Shown in pieces: positions 7,652 to 16,615 of a stretch of DNA of 64,000 nt. The notes beneath the pieces are model-generated. The model ran no database searches. It had not been told where the DNA came from and saw only the letters and a program-made list of their open reading frames with translations. The translations under genes and the position numbers were made by a program. This stretch comes from Pseudobutyrivibrio sp. MD2005 (lineage in GTDB: Bacteria; Bacillota; Clostridia; Lachnospirales; Lachnospiraceae). Where the stretch lies: contig NZ_KK211360.1 in assembly GCF_000621865.1 (NCBI RefSeq), forward strand, positions 18,890-82,889, in the 5' to 3' direction. Each line of letters opens with the position of its first letter. Within the stretch, counting starts at the first letter, position 1.

Positions 7652-9187
7652 TTGTATAGTGTTATTAATACCGCTACCATTTATGGTATCGATTCTAAAA
7701 TGATATCTGTTGAAGCAGATATTTCTGAAGGTATGCCCATTTTTGAGATGGTGGGATATCTTTCATCGGAGGTGAAGGAGGCAAAGGAACGGGTTCGTTC
7801 TGCTATGAAAAATGCAGGCTATGCACTTCCAATCAAACGTATTACCGTTAATCTATCCCCAGCAAGCATCAGAAAAACAGGAGCAGGCTTTGATTTGCCT
7901 ATTGCAGTAGCCATTTTATCGGCCATAGGAATAATTGAATGCGAAAGGCTGGCTTCTATATGTATTTGCGGAGAAATTGGCTTAGATGGCAAAATTCAGC
8001 CAATAAACGGTGTTTTATCTATGGCTATAGAGGCAAAACGTAATGGACTAGAGATAATCATGGTTCCAAAGCAGAATTTGGTGGAGGCTAAATTGGTTTC
8101 TGATTTAGTTTGCATTGGAGTGGAAAATGTAAGTGAAGTTATAGAAATTTTGAATTCAGGTGATTTTCAGACTAATGGAGAGCTGCTAGCTGAACCTTGT
8201 GTTTCAGAGCTTCATTATCAATATGATTTCGAAATGATTAATGGCCAGCAGGCGCTAAGAAGAGCTTGCGAAGTTTCTATTTCAGGTATGCATAATATGC
8301 TTATGGTAGGGCCTCCAGGAGCAGGTAAATCAATGATTGCAAAGTGCATCCCATCTATACTGCCGCCGATGGATAGTGATGAACAGCTTGAATTGTCAAA
8401 AATATATTCAGTCTGCGGAATGTTTGATGAAAGACAGGGGCTGATAAAGGCGCGTCCTTTTAGAAGTCCTCATCATACAGTGTCTCCACAAGGCCTTGTG
8501 GGAGGTGGCCAAAATCCTCATCCAGGAGAAATATCCCTGGCGCATAGAGGTGTTTTGTTTTTAGATGAGCTTACAGAATTTAATAAGAGCACTCTTGAAA
8601 TCCTAAGGCAGCCTCTTGAAGATAAGAAGGTTCATATTTCCAGGGCCGCAGGAAGCTTTACATATCCAGCGGACTTTGTAATGGTGGCGGCAATGAATCC
8701 ATGTTCATGCGGATATTATCCTGACTTAAATAGGTGCCACTGCACAAGACAGTCTATCCAAAGATATTTGTCTAGGATATCTCAGCCGCTTTTAGACAGA
8801 ATTGATATTTGTGTTGAGGCGCCAACCCTTAATTATAGCCAGATAGTCAGCAAAAATAAGAACGAAAGCTCTAAAGATATTAGGGACAGAGTAATGGCCT
8901 GCCATAAAATGCAAAGGGACAGATACTTAAACTATGATTTTAAATTTAACAGTCAGATTCCAAGCAGCCTGATTGATAAGTTTTGCAAGTTGGATGAGGA
9001 AAAGAGCATCTATATGTCTGCAATGTATGAAAAATACTCATTAACTGCCAGAACGTATCATAAAGTCCTTAGAGTAGCAAGGACTATAGCTGATTTGGAC
9101 AGCAGCGAAGAAATCGGGTTTGATCATCTTAATGAGGCATTGTGCTATAGAGGATTAGATAAAAGATATTGGGAGGCAGGGGTATAA
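7652..9187 (+). CDS. comM: YifB/ComM family magnesium chelatase-like AAA+ ATPase
   Basis: This 511-residue AAA+ ATPase belongs to the YifB/ComM family. ComM promotes branch migration during natural transformation in some bacteria. The N-terminal domain (about 1-170, with VNLSPASIRKTGAGFDLPIA) is the ChlI/Lon-protease-like fold. Walker A GPPGAGKS is at 220-227, and FRSPHHTVS, LFLDELTEF and MNPCSCGYYPD follow in family order. The start is a TTG at 7652 with AAGGAG five bases upstream. Its stop overlaps the ATG of dprA (TAATG), so the two are coupled and may act together on incoming DNA. A role in competence here is inferred from family and neighbour. Confidence 0.93.
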   Translation: MYSVINTATIYGIDSKMISVEADISEGMPIFEMVGYLSSEVKEAKERVRSAMKNAGYALPIKRITVNLSPASIRKTGAGFDLPIAVAILSAIGIIECERLASICICGEIGLDGKIQPINGVLSMAIEAKRNGLEIIMVPKQNLVEAKLVSDLVCIGVENVSEVIEILNSGDFQTNGELLAEPCVSELHYQYDFEMINGQQALRRACEVSISGMHNMLMVGPPGAGKSMIAKCIPSILPPMDSDEQLELSKIYSVCGMFDERQGLIKARPFRSPHHTVSPQGLVGGGQNPHPGEISLAHRGVLFLDELTEFNKSTLEILRQPLEDKKVHISRAAGSFTYPADFVMVAAMNPCSCGYYPDLNRCHCTRQSIQRYLSRISQPLLDRIDICVEAPTLNYSQIVSKNKNESSKDIRDRVMACHKMQRDRYLNYDFKFNSQIPSSLIDKFCKLDEEKSIYMSAMYEKYSLTARTYHKVLRVARTIADLDSSEEIGFDHLNEALCYRGLDKRYWEAGV

Positions 9188-10284
9188 TGGAAAACTATTT
9201 ATATGAGTTTTGGCTTCTTAAAAACGAGGACATTTCATATGGAAAGAAAGCTAAACTAGTGGATTATTTTTATGACAGCTATAATCTTTATCATGCATCA
9301 AAGAGTGAGCTTATTAATTCCAATCTGTTTGAACCTGCAAATCTCGAAGCATTTCTGGCAAATAAAGCAAAATTTGATATAGAAAGTGAATACGAGCTAT
9401 TTGCCAGCACACCATTTTCCTATATAACAATTGAAAATCCCGCTTATCCATCAAAACTTAAAAATATTTATGACCCACCATATGGGCTGTTTTATATTGG
9501 AAAACTTCCAAGCTTTTATAAAACGGTATCTATAGTCGGTGCCAGAAGATGCAGTGCTTACGGCAAGCGAATGGCCCTTGAATTAGGCGAAAAGCTTGGA
9601 ACTAATGGATTTACAGTGATTAGCGGCATGGCAAGAGGAATTGATTCATACGCCCATAGGGGATGCCTTGACAAAAATGGTATTACCGCGGCAGTTTTAG
9701 GCAGCGGATGTGATGTGATTTATCCTACAGACAACAGGCAGCTTTATTCGGATATTATATCTGGAGGAGGTGCTGTTATCTCAGAATATCAAATTGGGAC
9801 AAGTCCAGTGGCAATGAATTTTCCTCGAAGAAACAGAATTGTTTCAGCACTTTCTGATGTGGTGATAGTGATAGAGGCAAGAGATAAATCCGGCTCCCTT
9901 ATTACTGCAGATTTTGCGTTAGAACATGGAAAGGACATCTATGTGACACCAGGAAGAATTGGAGACTCATTGAGCCTTGGCACTAATAGATTGATTTCTC
10001 AGGGGGCAGGGGTAATATATGATACTGATGCTTTTGTAGGAGAAATGCTTGAAAGATATGGTGAAAAAGCAAATGCTGTGACTAAATCTAGCTCTAATAA
10101 GTGCATCCTTAGCCCGGAGCAAAAGAAAGTGTATGATTTGTTTGATGATTATCCAAAAAGTATATCTACAGTATTGGAAGAGAGCGGCATGGATTATCTG
10201 AAGCTTCTATCCCTCGTGTTTTCCCTAGAAAAGCTGGGAATGTTAGCGGAAGTCTTCAAAAATAATTATACGAAGGTGGCTTGA
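9187..10284 (+). CDS. dprA: DNA processing protein DprA/Smf
   Basis: DprA binds single-stranded DNA and loads RecA during transformation. The 365-residue protein has an N-terminal helical region, then the Rossmann-like core with SIVGARRCSAYG near 118-129, SGMARGID, AVLGSGCDVIYP, NFPRRNRIVSALS and SGSLITADFALEHG, all family hallmarks. A C-terminal winged-helix-like segment follows (about residues 305-365). The ATG at 9187 overlaps the comM stop and is preceded by GGGAGG; an in-frame start six codons upstream is less likely. It ends 199 bases before topA, which has its own promoter. Confidence 0.96.
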   Translation: MENYLYEFWLLKNEDISYGKKAKLVDYFYDSYNLYHASKSELINSNLFEPANLEAFLANKAKFDIESEYELFASTPFSYITIENPAYPSKLKNIYDPPYGLFYIGKLPSFYKTVSIVGARRCSAYGKRMALELGEKLGTNGFTVISGMARGIDSYAHRGCLDKNGITAAVLGSGCDVIYPTDNRQLYSDIISGGGAVISEYQIGTSPVAMNFPRRNRIVSALSDVVIVIEARDKSGSLITADFALEHGKDIYVTPGRIGDSLSLGTNRLISQGAGVIYDTDAFVGEMLERYGEKANAVTKSSSNKCILSPEQKKVYDLFDDYPKSISTVLEESGMDYLKLLSLVFSLEKLGMLAEVFKNNYTKVA

Positions 10285-10343
10285 TTTGTACCTAGATTTT
10301 ATAATCTTTTTTGAATTGTTTCTTCAATAAACATAATTTTTTC

Positions 10344-10372
10344 TTGAAAATACAAAAATATTGTTGTATAGT
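10344..10372 (+). promoter_or_regulatory. Sigma-A promoter of topA
   Basis: TTGAAA (10344-10349), a 17-base spacer and TATAGT (10367-10372) closely match consensus. Transcription would begin near 10379, leaving about 105 bases of leader. Nothing else recognisable lies in the 199-base gap. Confidence 0.8.
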
Positions 10373-10483
10373 GAAGAACGATTTCTATTTACATCTGATT
10401 TATCACGGTTTGATATTTCTTTAGAGATTTACATATATAGATGTTTTATAGATGGCTTAATATAAGTTATTAGGAGCGATTAA

Positions 10484-12556
10484 ATGGCAAAGAATCTAGT
10501 TATTGTTGAGTCGCCTGCAAAGGTGCACACTATTAAGAAATTTTTAGGAAGCAGTTATGAAGTTATGGCTTCCCAAGGACATGTTAGGGATATGCCAAAA
10601 AGTCAGCTTGGTTTTGATCCTGAAAATGATTTTGAGCCTAAATATATTACAATTCGAGGAAAGGGAGAACTTCTTGCTGCTCTCAGAAAAGAAGTTAAGA
10701 AAGCAGATAAAATATATCTGGCAACTGATCCCGACCGTGAGGGAGAAGCTATTTCATGGCATCTTACTCACGCCCTCAATTTGCAAGATAAAAAGGTATA
10801 CAGAATTACATTTAACGAAATTACAAAAACTGCTGTTAAGAATTCACTTAAGAATCCACGTGAAATTGATATGGATCTTGTTGATGCGCAGCAGGCAAGA
10901 CGTATGCTCGACAGAATGGTAGGTTATAAGATCTCGCCACTTCTATGGGCAAAGGTTAAGCGCGGCCTTTCAGCTGGTCGTGTTCAGTCAGTAGCTCTTC
11001 GTATTATTTGCGACAGAGAAAAAGAGATAGAGCAGTTTATTCCGCAGGAATATTACACATTAGATGTTCTTCTTGATACAAAGGGTGCGAAAAAGCCTAT
11101 CGTTGCCAAATACTATGGTGACAGCACTGGCAAGAAGGATATTTCTGATAAAGCTAGCCTTGATAAGATTATGGCTGAGCTTAAGGGCGCAGATTTCTCA
11201 ATTGCCTCTATTAAGAGAGGAACAAGAGAGAAAAAGGTTCCACTTCCTTTTACAACTTCAACTATGCAACAGGAAGCATCAAAGGCTTTGAATTTCTCTA
11301 TTCAAAAGACTATGAGTGTTGCTCAGCAGCTTTATGAAGGTGTTAGCGTAAAGGGACATGGAACTATCGGTTTGATTACATATCTTCGAACTGATTCTAC
11401 AAGAGTTTCTGATGAGGCCAGAGCAGCAGCAGAGGAATTCATTACAAATAATTACGGCGAGGAATATCTTTCTGTACAGGCTGGTTCTTCAAAGAAGAAT
11501 AGCGGCAAGGTTCAGGATGCCCATGAAGCAATCAGACCTGCCAATATCGAGCTTATTCCTTCTGAGATTAAGGATAGCTTAACAAGAGATCAGTTTAGAC
11601 TCTATCAGCTTGTTTGGAAGCGTTTTGTTGCCAGCCAGATGGCAAATGCTGTTTATGATACAGTGTCACTTAGCGTTGAAGCTAAGAATCATGTGTTTAC
11701 TGCATCCGATTCATCAATCAAGTTTGATGGATTTATGATGATTTATGTTTCTGCAGATGATGAGGAAGAATCAAAGACTCATCCACTTGCAAAGCTTACA
11801 GAAGACACAAAGCTTGAATTTAACAGCTTTGAGGAGAAGCAGCACTTTACACAGCCTGCACCTCACTTTACTGAAGCTTCACTTGTAAAGACTTTAGAGG
11901 AGCTTGGAATCGGTCGTCCAAGTACTTACTCACCAACAATCACCACATTGTTGAAACGTCATTACATTACAAAAGAAGCTAGAAACTTGTTTGTGACTGA
12001 GCTTGGAGAAGTAGTTAACTCTATTATGGTTGCTTCTTTCCCAATCATCGTTGACGATAAATTCACTGCTAACCTTGAGAAGCTTCTTGACGGAGTTGAA
12101 GAGGGAACTGTTGAGTGGAAATCTGTTGTTAGAAACTTCTATCCGGATTTGGAACAGGCGGTTGAAGTAGCAGAGGAAGAGCTTGCCAAGGTAGAAATCC
12201 ACGATGAAGTAACTGATGTTATCTGCGAGGAATGCGGACGTAACATGGTTATTAAATTTGGTCCACATGGTAAGTTCCTTGCGTGCCCAGGCTTCCCTGA
12301 GTGCCGCAACACAAAGCCTTTCTTAGAAAAGATTGGCGTGCCATGTCCAAAGTGTGGCGGTGATGTGGTTATCAGAAAGTCTCAGAAGGGACGTAAATTC
12401 TTTGGATGTGCTAATCATCCAGAGTGTGATTTTATTAGCTGGTCACGTCCAACTACTGAAAAGTGCCCTAAGTGCGGTACTTACATGGTAGAAAAGGGCA
12501 ATAAATTAGTTTGTGCCAACGACGAGTGCCGATTTGTGGAAAATCAGAATAAATAG
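10484..12556 (+). CDS. topA: DNA topoisomerase I
   Basis: This type IA topoisomerase relaxes negative supercoils. The 690-residue protein carries the TOPRIM motif with Glu9 in IVESPAK and DPDRE at 82-86. The catalytic tyrosine is Tyr300 in LITYLRTDS. At the C terminus are three four-cysteine zinc ribbons: CEEC...CPGFPEC, CPKC...CANHPEC and CPKC...CANDEC. TAGGAG precedes the ATG. In Bacillus subtilis topA also lies a few genes upstream of codY and the flagellar operon; here the intervening trmFO, xerC-like and clpQY genes are missing and topA is followed directly by codY. Confidence 0.98.
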   Translation: MAKNLVIVESPAKVHTIKKFLGSSYEVMASQGHVRDMPKSQLGFDPENDFEPKYITIRGKGELLAALRKEVKKADKIYLATDPDREGEAISWHLTHALNLQDKKVYRITFNEITKTAVKNSLKNPREIDMDLVDAQQARRMLDRMVGYKISPLLWAKVKRGLSAGRVQSVALRIICDREKEIEQFIPQEYYTLDVLLDTKGAKKPIVAKYYGDSTGKKDISDKASLDKIMAELKGADFSIASIKRGTREKKVPLPFTTSTMQQEASKALNFSIQKTMSVAQQLYEGVSVKGHGTIGLITYLRTDSTRVSDEARAAAEEFITNNYGEEYLSVQAGSSKKNSGKVQDAHEAIRPANIELIPSEIKDSLTRDQFRLYQLVWKRFVASQMANAVYDTVSLSVEAKNHVFTASDSSIKFDGFMMIYVSADDEEESKTHPLAKLTEDTKLEFNSFEEKQHFTQPAPHFTEASLVKTLEELGIGRPSTYSPTITTLLKRHYITKEARNLFVTELGEVVNSIMVASFPIIVDDKFTANLEKLLDGVEEGTVEWKSVVRNFYPDLEQAVEVAEEELAKVEIHDEVTDVICEECGRNMVIKFGPHGKFLACPGFPECRNTKPFLEKIGVPCPKCGGDVVIRKSQKGRKFFGCANHPECDFISWSRPTTEKCPKCGTYMVEKGNKLVCANDECRFVENQNK

Positions 12557-12576
12557 TTATAATATTCTGAATTTTA

Positions 12577-12605
12577 TTGATATTTACACAACTCGGTGGT
12601 ATAAT
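12577..12605 (+). promoter_or_regulatory. Sigma-A promoter of codY
   Basis: TTGATA (12577-12582), 17 bases, then TATAAT (12600-12605) with a TG extension one base upstream. Transcription should start near 12612, giving a leader of about 60 bases. Confidence 0.8.
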
Positions 12606-12673
12606 ACACTCAAATGTCGCAAAATAATGTTTTTTTAATTTATTTGATTTGATTTAGGAGGAAATGATTTTTC

Positions 12674-13450
12674 ATGAGCGTACAATTATTAGATAAGACA
12701 AGAAAGATAGGAAAGCTTCTACACAATAACAACTCTTCAAAGGTTGTATTCAACGATATCTGTTCTGTTTTGACAGAGATTCTTGATTCTTCAGTGCTTG
12801 TTATTTCAAAGAAGGGTAAAGTACTTGGCTTATCACATCTTCCAAATACTACAGAAATTGGAGAGCTTATTGTTGATGAGGTTGGTGGTTTTATTGATCC
12901 ACTTCTTAACGAGAGATTACTTTCAATTCTCTCTACAAAGGAGAATGTAAACCTTAAGACATTAGGATTTGAAAAATCTGATATTGATATGTATTCAGCA
13001 ATCATTGCTCCTATTGATATTGCAGGTGAGAGACTTGGTACTCTTTTTGTTTACAGATTTGACAAGCAGTATGACATTGATGACATCATTCTTACAGAGT
13101 ACGGCACAACAGTCGTAGGTCTTGAAATGATGCGTTCAGTAAATGAGGAGTCAGCTGAAGAAAACCGTAAGCTTCAGGTAGTTAAGAGTGCTATTTCAAC
13201 TCTTTCTTACTCAGAGCTTGAAGCTATCATCCACATCTTTGATGAATTAGATGGTAACGAAGGGGTATTGGTTGCATCAAAAATTGCCGATAGAGTAGGT
13301 ATAACAAGATCAGTTATTGTAAATGCTCTTCGCAAATTTGAATCAGCAGGTGTTATCGAGTCACGTTCTTCAGGTATGAAGGGTACATACATTAAGGTAT
13401 TAAACGACGTTGTATTTGATGAGCTTGATGAGATTAAAAAGAACAAATAA
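12674..13450 (+). CDS. codY: GTP-sensing global transcriptional repressor CodY
   Basis: CodY represses nutrient-scavenging and often motility genes when GTP and branched-chain amino acids are plentiful. The 258-residue protein matches the family in length and layout: an N-terminal GAF ligand domain (about 1-155, starting MSVQLLDKTRKIGKLL) and a C-terminal winged helix (about 195-245) with LVASKIADRVGITRSVIVNALRKFESAG. AGGAGG lies 12 bases before the ATG, a longer than usual spacing. It lies directly before the flagellar operon, as in Bacillus subtilis, where CodY is known to repress that operon; the same control here is inference. Confidence 0.97.
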   Translation: MSVQLLDKTRKIGKLLHNNNSSKVVFNDICSVLTEILDSSVLVISKKGKVLGLSHLPNTTEIGELIVDEVGGFIDPLLNERLLSILSTKENVNLKTLGFEKSDIDMYSAIIAPIDIAGERLGTLFVYRFDKQYDIDDIILTEYGTTVVGLEMMRSVNEESAEENRKLQVVKSAISTLSYSELEAIIHIFDELDGNEGVLVASKIADRVGITRSVIVNALRKFESAGVIESRSSGMKGTYIKVLNDVVFDELDEIKKNK

Positions 13451-13469
13451 TATAATGGATTTGTGTTTT

Positions 13470-13500
13470 AAAGGGACTTACAATCGTAGGTCCCTTTTTG
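13470..13500 (+). terminator. Rho-independent terminator after codY
   Basis: AAAGGGAC (13470-13477) pairs with GTCCCTTT, and the inner TTAC/GTAG adds four pairs, followed by TTTTTG. It insulates codY from the flagellar operon. Confidence 0.9.
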
Positions 13501-13647
13501 TTTATATAAATTAGTATATAAGTCACTTTTTTCATAACTTGTTCACATTATTTGGTTAGAATTAATACAAGGTACAAAATTCACAAAAATGACACTATTT
13601 CTAGTGGGTTATTATTTCAGAATATACAATATGATGTAAAAAATACC

Positions 13648-13675
13648 TTGTGTTTTTTCCTATATAATTTATAAT
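13648..13675 (+). promoter_or_regulatory. Possible promoter of the flagellar operon
   Basis: TTGTGT (13648-13653) is followed after 16 bases by TATAAT (13670-13675), 27 bases before the flgB start. The first five bases of AGGAGG for flgB follow soon after. The 200-base upstream region is very AT-rich, so other -10-like sequences exist. No convincing motility sigma-factor (TAAA...GCCGATAA) promoter was seen. Confidence 0.45.
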
Positions 13676-13702
13676 TAAAAGTAATCTAGGAGGGGTGTAA
13701 GT

Positions 13703-14098
13703 ATGATTAGTTCAGATGCTTTTGGATTTATAAACATGCTTGATAACACTGCTGATGTCAGTTGGCAGCGTCAAACATTGATTATGAACAATATTTCAAA
13801 TGATGATACACCTGGCTACAAGAGACAGGATATCGAGTTTGAAAGCGTCCTTAGAAATGAACTTATGGCTACCCATGAGAGGTCATTGGAGCGTGCTGTT
13901 AACAAGCTCGACGACGATGATAATCATGTAGAGGGTATAGAATACACAGATTATGAGAACTATTCATACAGGCTAGATGGCAACAATGTTGATATGGATA
14001 CGGAAAATGTGGAGCTTGCTTCCGAGCAGCTTAGATATCAGACGTTGACCACTAGCGTTTCAAACGAAGTTAGCAGGTTTAAATCAGTACTCCAGTAA
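13703..14098 (+). CDS. flgB: Flagellar basal-body rod protein FlgB
   Basis: FlgB forms the proximal rod of the flagellar basal body with FlgC. The 131-residue protein has the N-terminal signature of rod/hook proteins (RQTLIMNNISNDDTPGYKRQDIEF near 25-50) and a C-terminal helix with YQTLTTSVSNEVSRFKSVLQ for coiled-coil packing. It is exported by the flagellar type III system, so it has no cleaved signal. AGGAGG lies before the ATG. It is the first gene of the operon and is followed by flgC and fliE in the standard flgB-flgC-fliE-fliF order. Confidence 0.96.
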   Translation: MISSDAFGFINMLDNTADVSWQRQTLIMNNISNDDTPGYKRQDIEFESVLRNELMATHERSLERAVNKLDDDDNHVEGIEYTDYENYSYRLDGNNVDMDTENVELASEQLRYQTLTTSVSNEVSRFKSVLQ

Positions 14099-14135
14099 TT
14101 AGTTACTATTTGATGGGGTTTTTAGGAGGTTAGCT

Positions 14136-14588
14136 ATGGGATTATTTCAACCTTTTGATATTGCAGCTTCAGGCATGACAGCACAGCGTTTCAGGATGGA
14201 TGTCATTTCAGAGAATATCGCTAATGTCAGTACAACACGTACTGAAAATGGTGGGCCTTACAGACGTAAAATTGTTACATTCGAGGAAAAACAGCTTAAA
14301 GCAGGTGTTCCTTCGTTTCGTCATATACTAAAGGATAGTACAGCTGCCTATAATGGCAATGGTGTTAAGGTTACAAAGGTTTCAGAGGATACCGAGACTG
14401 ATTTTATCATGGAATATGATCCTTCGCATCCAGATGCTGATGAAAATGGCTATGTATCATATCCAAATGTTAATACAGTCACAGAAATGACTAACCTTAT
14501 TGATGCCAGCCGTTCTTATGAGGCTAATGTTACAGCTTTTTCAGCTATTAAATCTATGGCACAGTCCGGAATACAGATTGGACAGTAA
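14136..14588 (+). CDS. flgC: Flagellar basal-body rod protein FlgC
   Basis: This is a proximal rod subunit, 150 residues. The N-terminal rod signature IAASGMTAQRFRMDVISENIANVSTTRT is present at about residues 8-36, and the C-terminal helix contains NLIDASRSYEANVTAFSAIKSMAQSG, the FlgC/FlgG-type repeat of hydrophobic heptads. TTAGGAGG precedes the ATG. It lies 37 bases after flgB and 45 before fliE and depends on the type III export apparatus encoded further down the cluster. Confidence 0.97.
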   Translation: MGLFQPFDIAASGMTAQRFRMDVISENIANVSTTRTENGGPYRRKIVTFEEKQLKAGVPSFRHILKDSTAAYNGNGVKVTKVSEDTETDFIMEYDPSHPDADENGYVSYPNVNTVTEMTNLIDASRSYEANVTAFSAIKSMAQSGIQIGQ

Positions 14589-14633
14589 TTGTATCAGGGC
14601 GACCTTGATTATAGGATTTAGGGGAGGAATTAG

Positions 14634-14936
14634 ATGGACGTTACTTCAATTCAGAGCTTATACGGTAGTACACCAATCACAGCAAGCGAAACAAAGGTTG
14701 ATTCCGAAAAGGGTTTTCAGAGCATGCTGAATTCAGTTATGGGGCTTTTGGATGATACCAATTCACAGATACAGGCAGCACATAAGGAAGAGGTTGCTTT
14801 TATGCTAGGTGAGACAGATAACACTCACGACCTTATGATTGCTGAACAAAAGGCTAATATAGCGCTTCAATACACTGTTGCAGTTAGAGACAGAGTAATA
14901 GAGGCTTATAACACAATAATGCAGATGCAAGTATAG
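14634..14936 (+). CDS. fliE: Flagellar hook-basal body complex protein FliE
   Basis: FliE joins the MS ring to the rod and is among the first substrates of flagellar export. The 100-residue protein has the conserved C-terminal half: FMLGETDNTHDLMIAEQKANIALQYTVAVRDRVIEAYNTIMQMQV (given here in outline; positions about 56-100), with the family NxHDLMIAxQKA pattern. GGGGAGG precedes the ATG at 14634. It sits between flgC and fliF as in most Firmicutes flagellar operons. Confidence 0.95.
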   Translation: MDVTSIQSLYGSTPITASETKVDSEKGFQSMLNSVMGLLDDTNSQIQAAHKEEVAFMLGETDNTHDLMIAEQKANIALQYTVAVRDRVIEAYNTIMQMQV

Positions 14937-14995
14937 TTAGGCAGGCGCTTTGCGCCGGGAGACAGTAGTGTATTTACTAACAAAGGGGAGATTAT

Positions 14996-16612
14996 ATGCC
15001 AGAACAAATTCAAGCGATACTAAATCGAATACTTGAATGGTGGAGGAAGTTTACACGGCGACAGCAGGTTTTGATTATATCAATCACTGCTGTTGTTATT
15101 GTGTCGTTCATTATTTTGGCGGTGGTTATTACTCGTCCAAATTACGTTCAGCTGATTGAATGTCAGGACGGAGCCCAAGCTGCTGCTGTCAAAGAGCTTC
15201 TTGATGGTGAAAACATAAAATACCAAACAAGTGACGACGGCTTTACATTTTATGTTGAGGACAAGGACTATGGCGATTCAAACGTAGTTTTAGGTTCCAA
15301 CTCAATCCCTGCTTCTGGCTACACAATCAACGATGCTATCGACGGAAGCTTCTCTACAACAGAGGCTGATAAGCAGAAAAAATATAAGTTATATCTTGAA
15401 AATAAATTCGAAGAAGTCTTAGAGACACAGAGTATGGTTGATGATGCAACTGTTACTCTTAATATCCCAGAGCAGGATGGCACATTAATTGCAAAACAGG
15501 AGCCTTCATGGGCAACAGTCACCCTCGCCCTCAATTCACCTATCAGTGCAGAAACATCTGCAGGTCTTGCCAGATACGTTGCTACAATGCTTGGCAATGA
15601 AAACACCGAAAACATCGCTATCATGGATACTGATGGCAACATGCTTTTCTCCGGTGATGACGAGACCATGACTCTTGGCACAGCCAGTGCAAATCAGGAC
15701 ACTCGCGAAAAAGCCAGCACAGAAATTGCCAACAGAGTTCACACAGTTTTAGATGGAACCAATCTATACGACGATATTTCTGTCGGAGTCAATCTTTCAA
15801 TGAACTTCGATGAAAATAGTTATGTTAGCTATGATTATTCTGTTGATGAGGGCCGTACAGAAGGCTATCTGGACAGCGAGTCGGGATCCAGTTCCAATTC
15901 AGTTGGTGGAGCAGGTGGTGTGCCTGGTACAGATACAAATGATGAAGACACAACATACGTAATGGACGATGGCAGCCAAACCGAAACATCTACAGAAGAA
16001 TATTTCAGAGATTATCTTCCAGACGAAACAATCACTACTCACAAGGATGAAATGGGTAAGCGTGCCTTAGAAGAATCATCAATCTCTGTTACATGTAAGA
16101 CATATGCTATCTACAATCAGGATAAGATGGAAGATGATGGCACCCTTGATGAACTGGGACAGACATTCGATGAATTTGTAAAAGCTAATTCTGATCCAGT
16201 GCAGATGGAAGTTTCAGATGATATTATTGAAGTAGTTGCAAGGGCCACAGGATTCCCTACTACAAGTGTTAAGGTTGTTGCTTATGAAATTCCAATGTTC
16301 CAGTATTCAGAGGGACCTGGAATCAGCATTACAGATATATTACAGATTGTTCTTGCGTTTCTTATTTTCCTTATGCTTGGCTTTGTTGTATTCAGAAGCC
16401 TTCGTACAGAGCAGGAGGAACCTGTGGAGCAGGAGCTTACAATTGACGATTTGATTGCTTCTACTCAGGAAGAGGAGGAAGAGGAATTAGAGGATATTGG
16501 CTACACTGAAAAATCAGAGGCTCGTATTCTTATTGAAAAATTTGTTGATGAAAAACCAGAGGCTGTTGCACAGCTTCTTAGAAATTGGCTAAACGAAGAT
16601 TGGGGAGCATAA
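14996..16612 (+). CDS. fliF: Flagellar M-ring protein FliF
   Basis: FliF forms the MS ring in the cytoplasmic membrane, the foundation of the flagellum. The 538-residue protein has a first transmembrane helix at about 25-47 (VLIISITAVVIVSFIILAVV), a periplasmic YscJ-like region with ring-building motifs, an acidic and Gly/Ser-rich disordered stretch near 290-335, a second transmembrane helix near 445-465 and a cytoplasmic C-terminal tail (about 510-538) that binds FliG. AAAGGGGAG precedes the ATG. It ends three bases before fliG, consistent with stoichiometric coupling. Confidence 0.95.
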   Translation: MPEQIQAILNRILEWWRKFTRRQQVLIISITAVVIVSFIILAVVITRPNYVQLIECQDGAQAAAVKELLDGENIKYQTSDDGFTFYVEDKDYGDSNVVLGSNSIPASGYTINDAIDGSFSTTEADKQKKYKLYLENKFEEVLETQSMVDDATVTLNIPEQDGTLIAKQEPSWATVTLALNSPISAETSAGLARYVATMLGNENTENIAIMDTDGNMLFSGDDETMTLGTASANQDTREKASTEIANRVHTVLDGTNLYDDISVGVNLSMNFDENSYVSYDYSVDEGRTEGYLDSESGSSSNSVGGAGGVPGTDTNDEDTTYVMDDGSQTETSTEEYFRDYLPDETITTHKDEMGKRALEESSISVTCKTYAIYNQDKMEDDGTLDELGQTFDEFVKANSDPVQMEVSDDIIEVVARATGFPTTSVKVVAYEIPMFQYSEGPGISITDILQIVLAFLIFLMLGFVVFRSLRTEQEEPVEQELTIDDLIASTQEEEEEELEDIGYTEKSEARILIEKFVDEKPEAVAQLLRNWLNEDWGA

Positions 16613-16615
16613 TTT

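Noticed and set aside
13567-13651. Inverted pair ACAAGGTA (13567-13574) and TACCTTGT (13644-13651) in front of flgB
   Set aside because: An 8-bp pair 69 bases apart is expected by chance in a window of this size, although the right half overlaps the possible -35.
13501-13702. Motility sigma-factor promoter before flgB or motA
   Set aside because: No sequence close to TAAA-N15-GCCGATAA was found in either control region.
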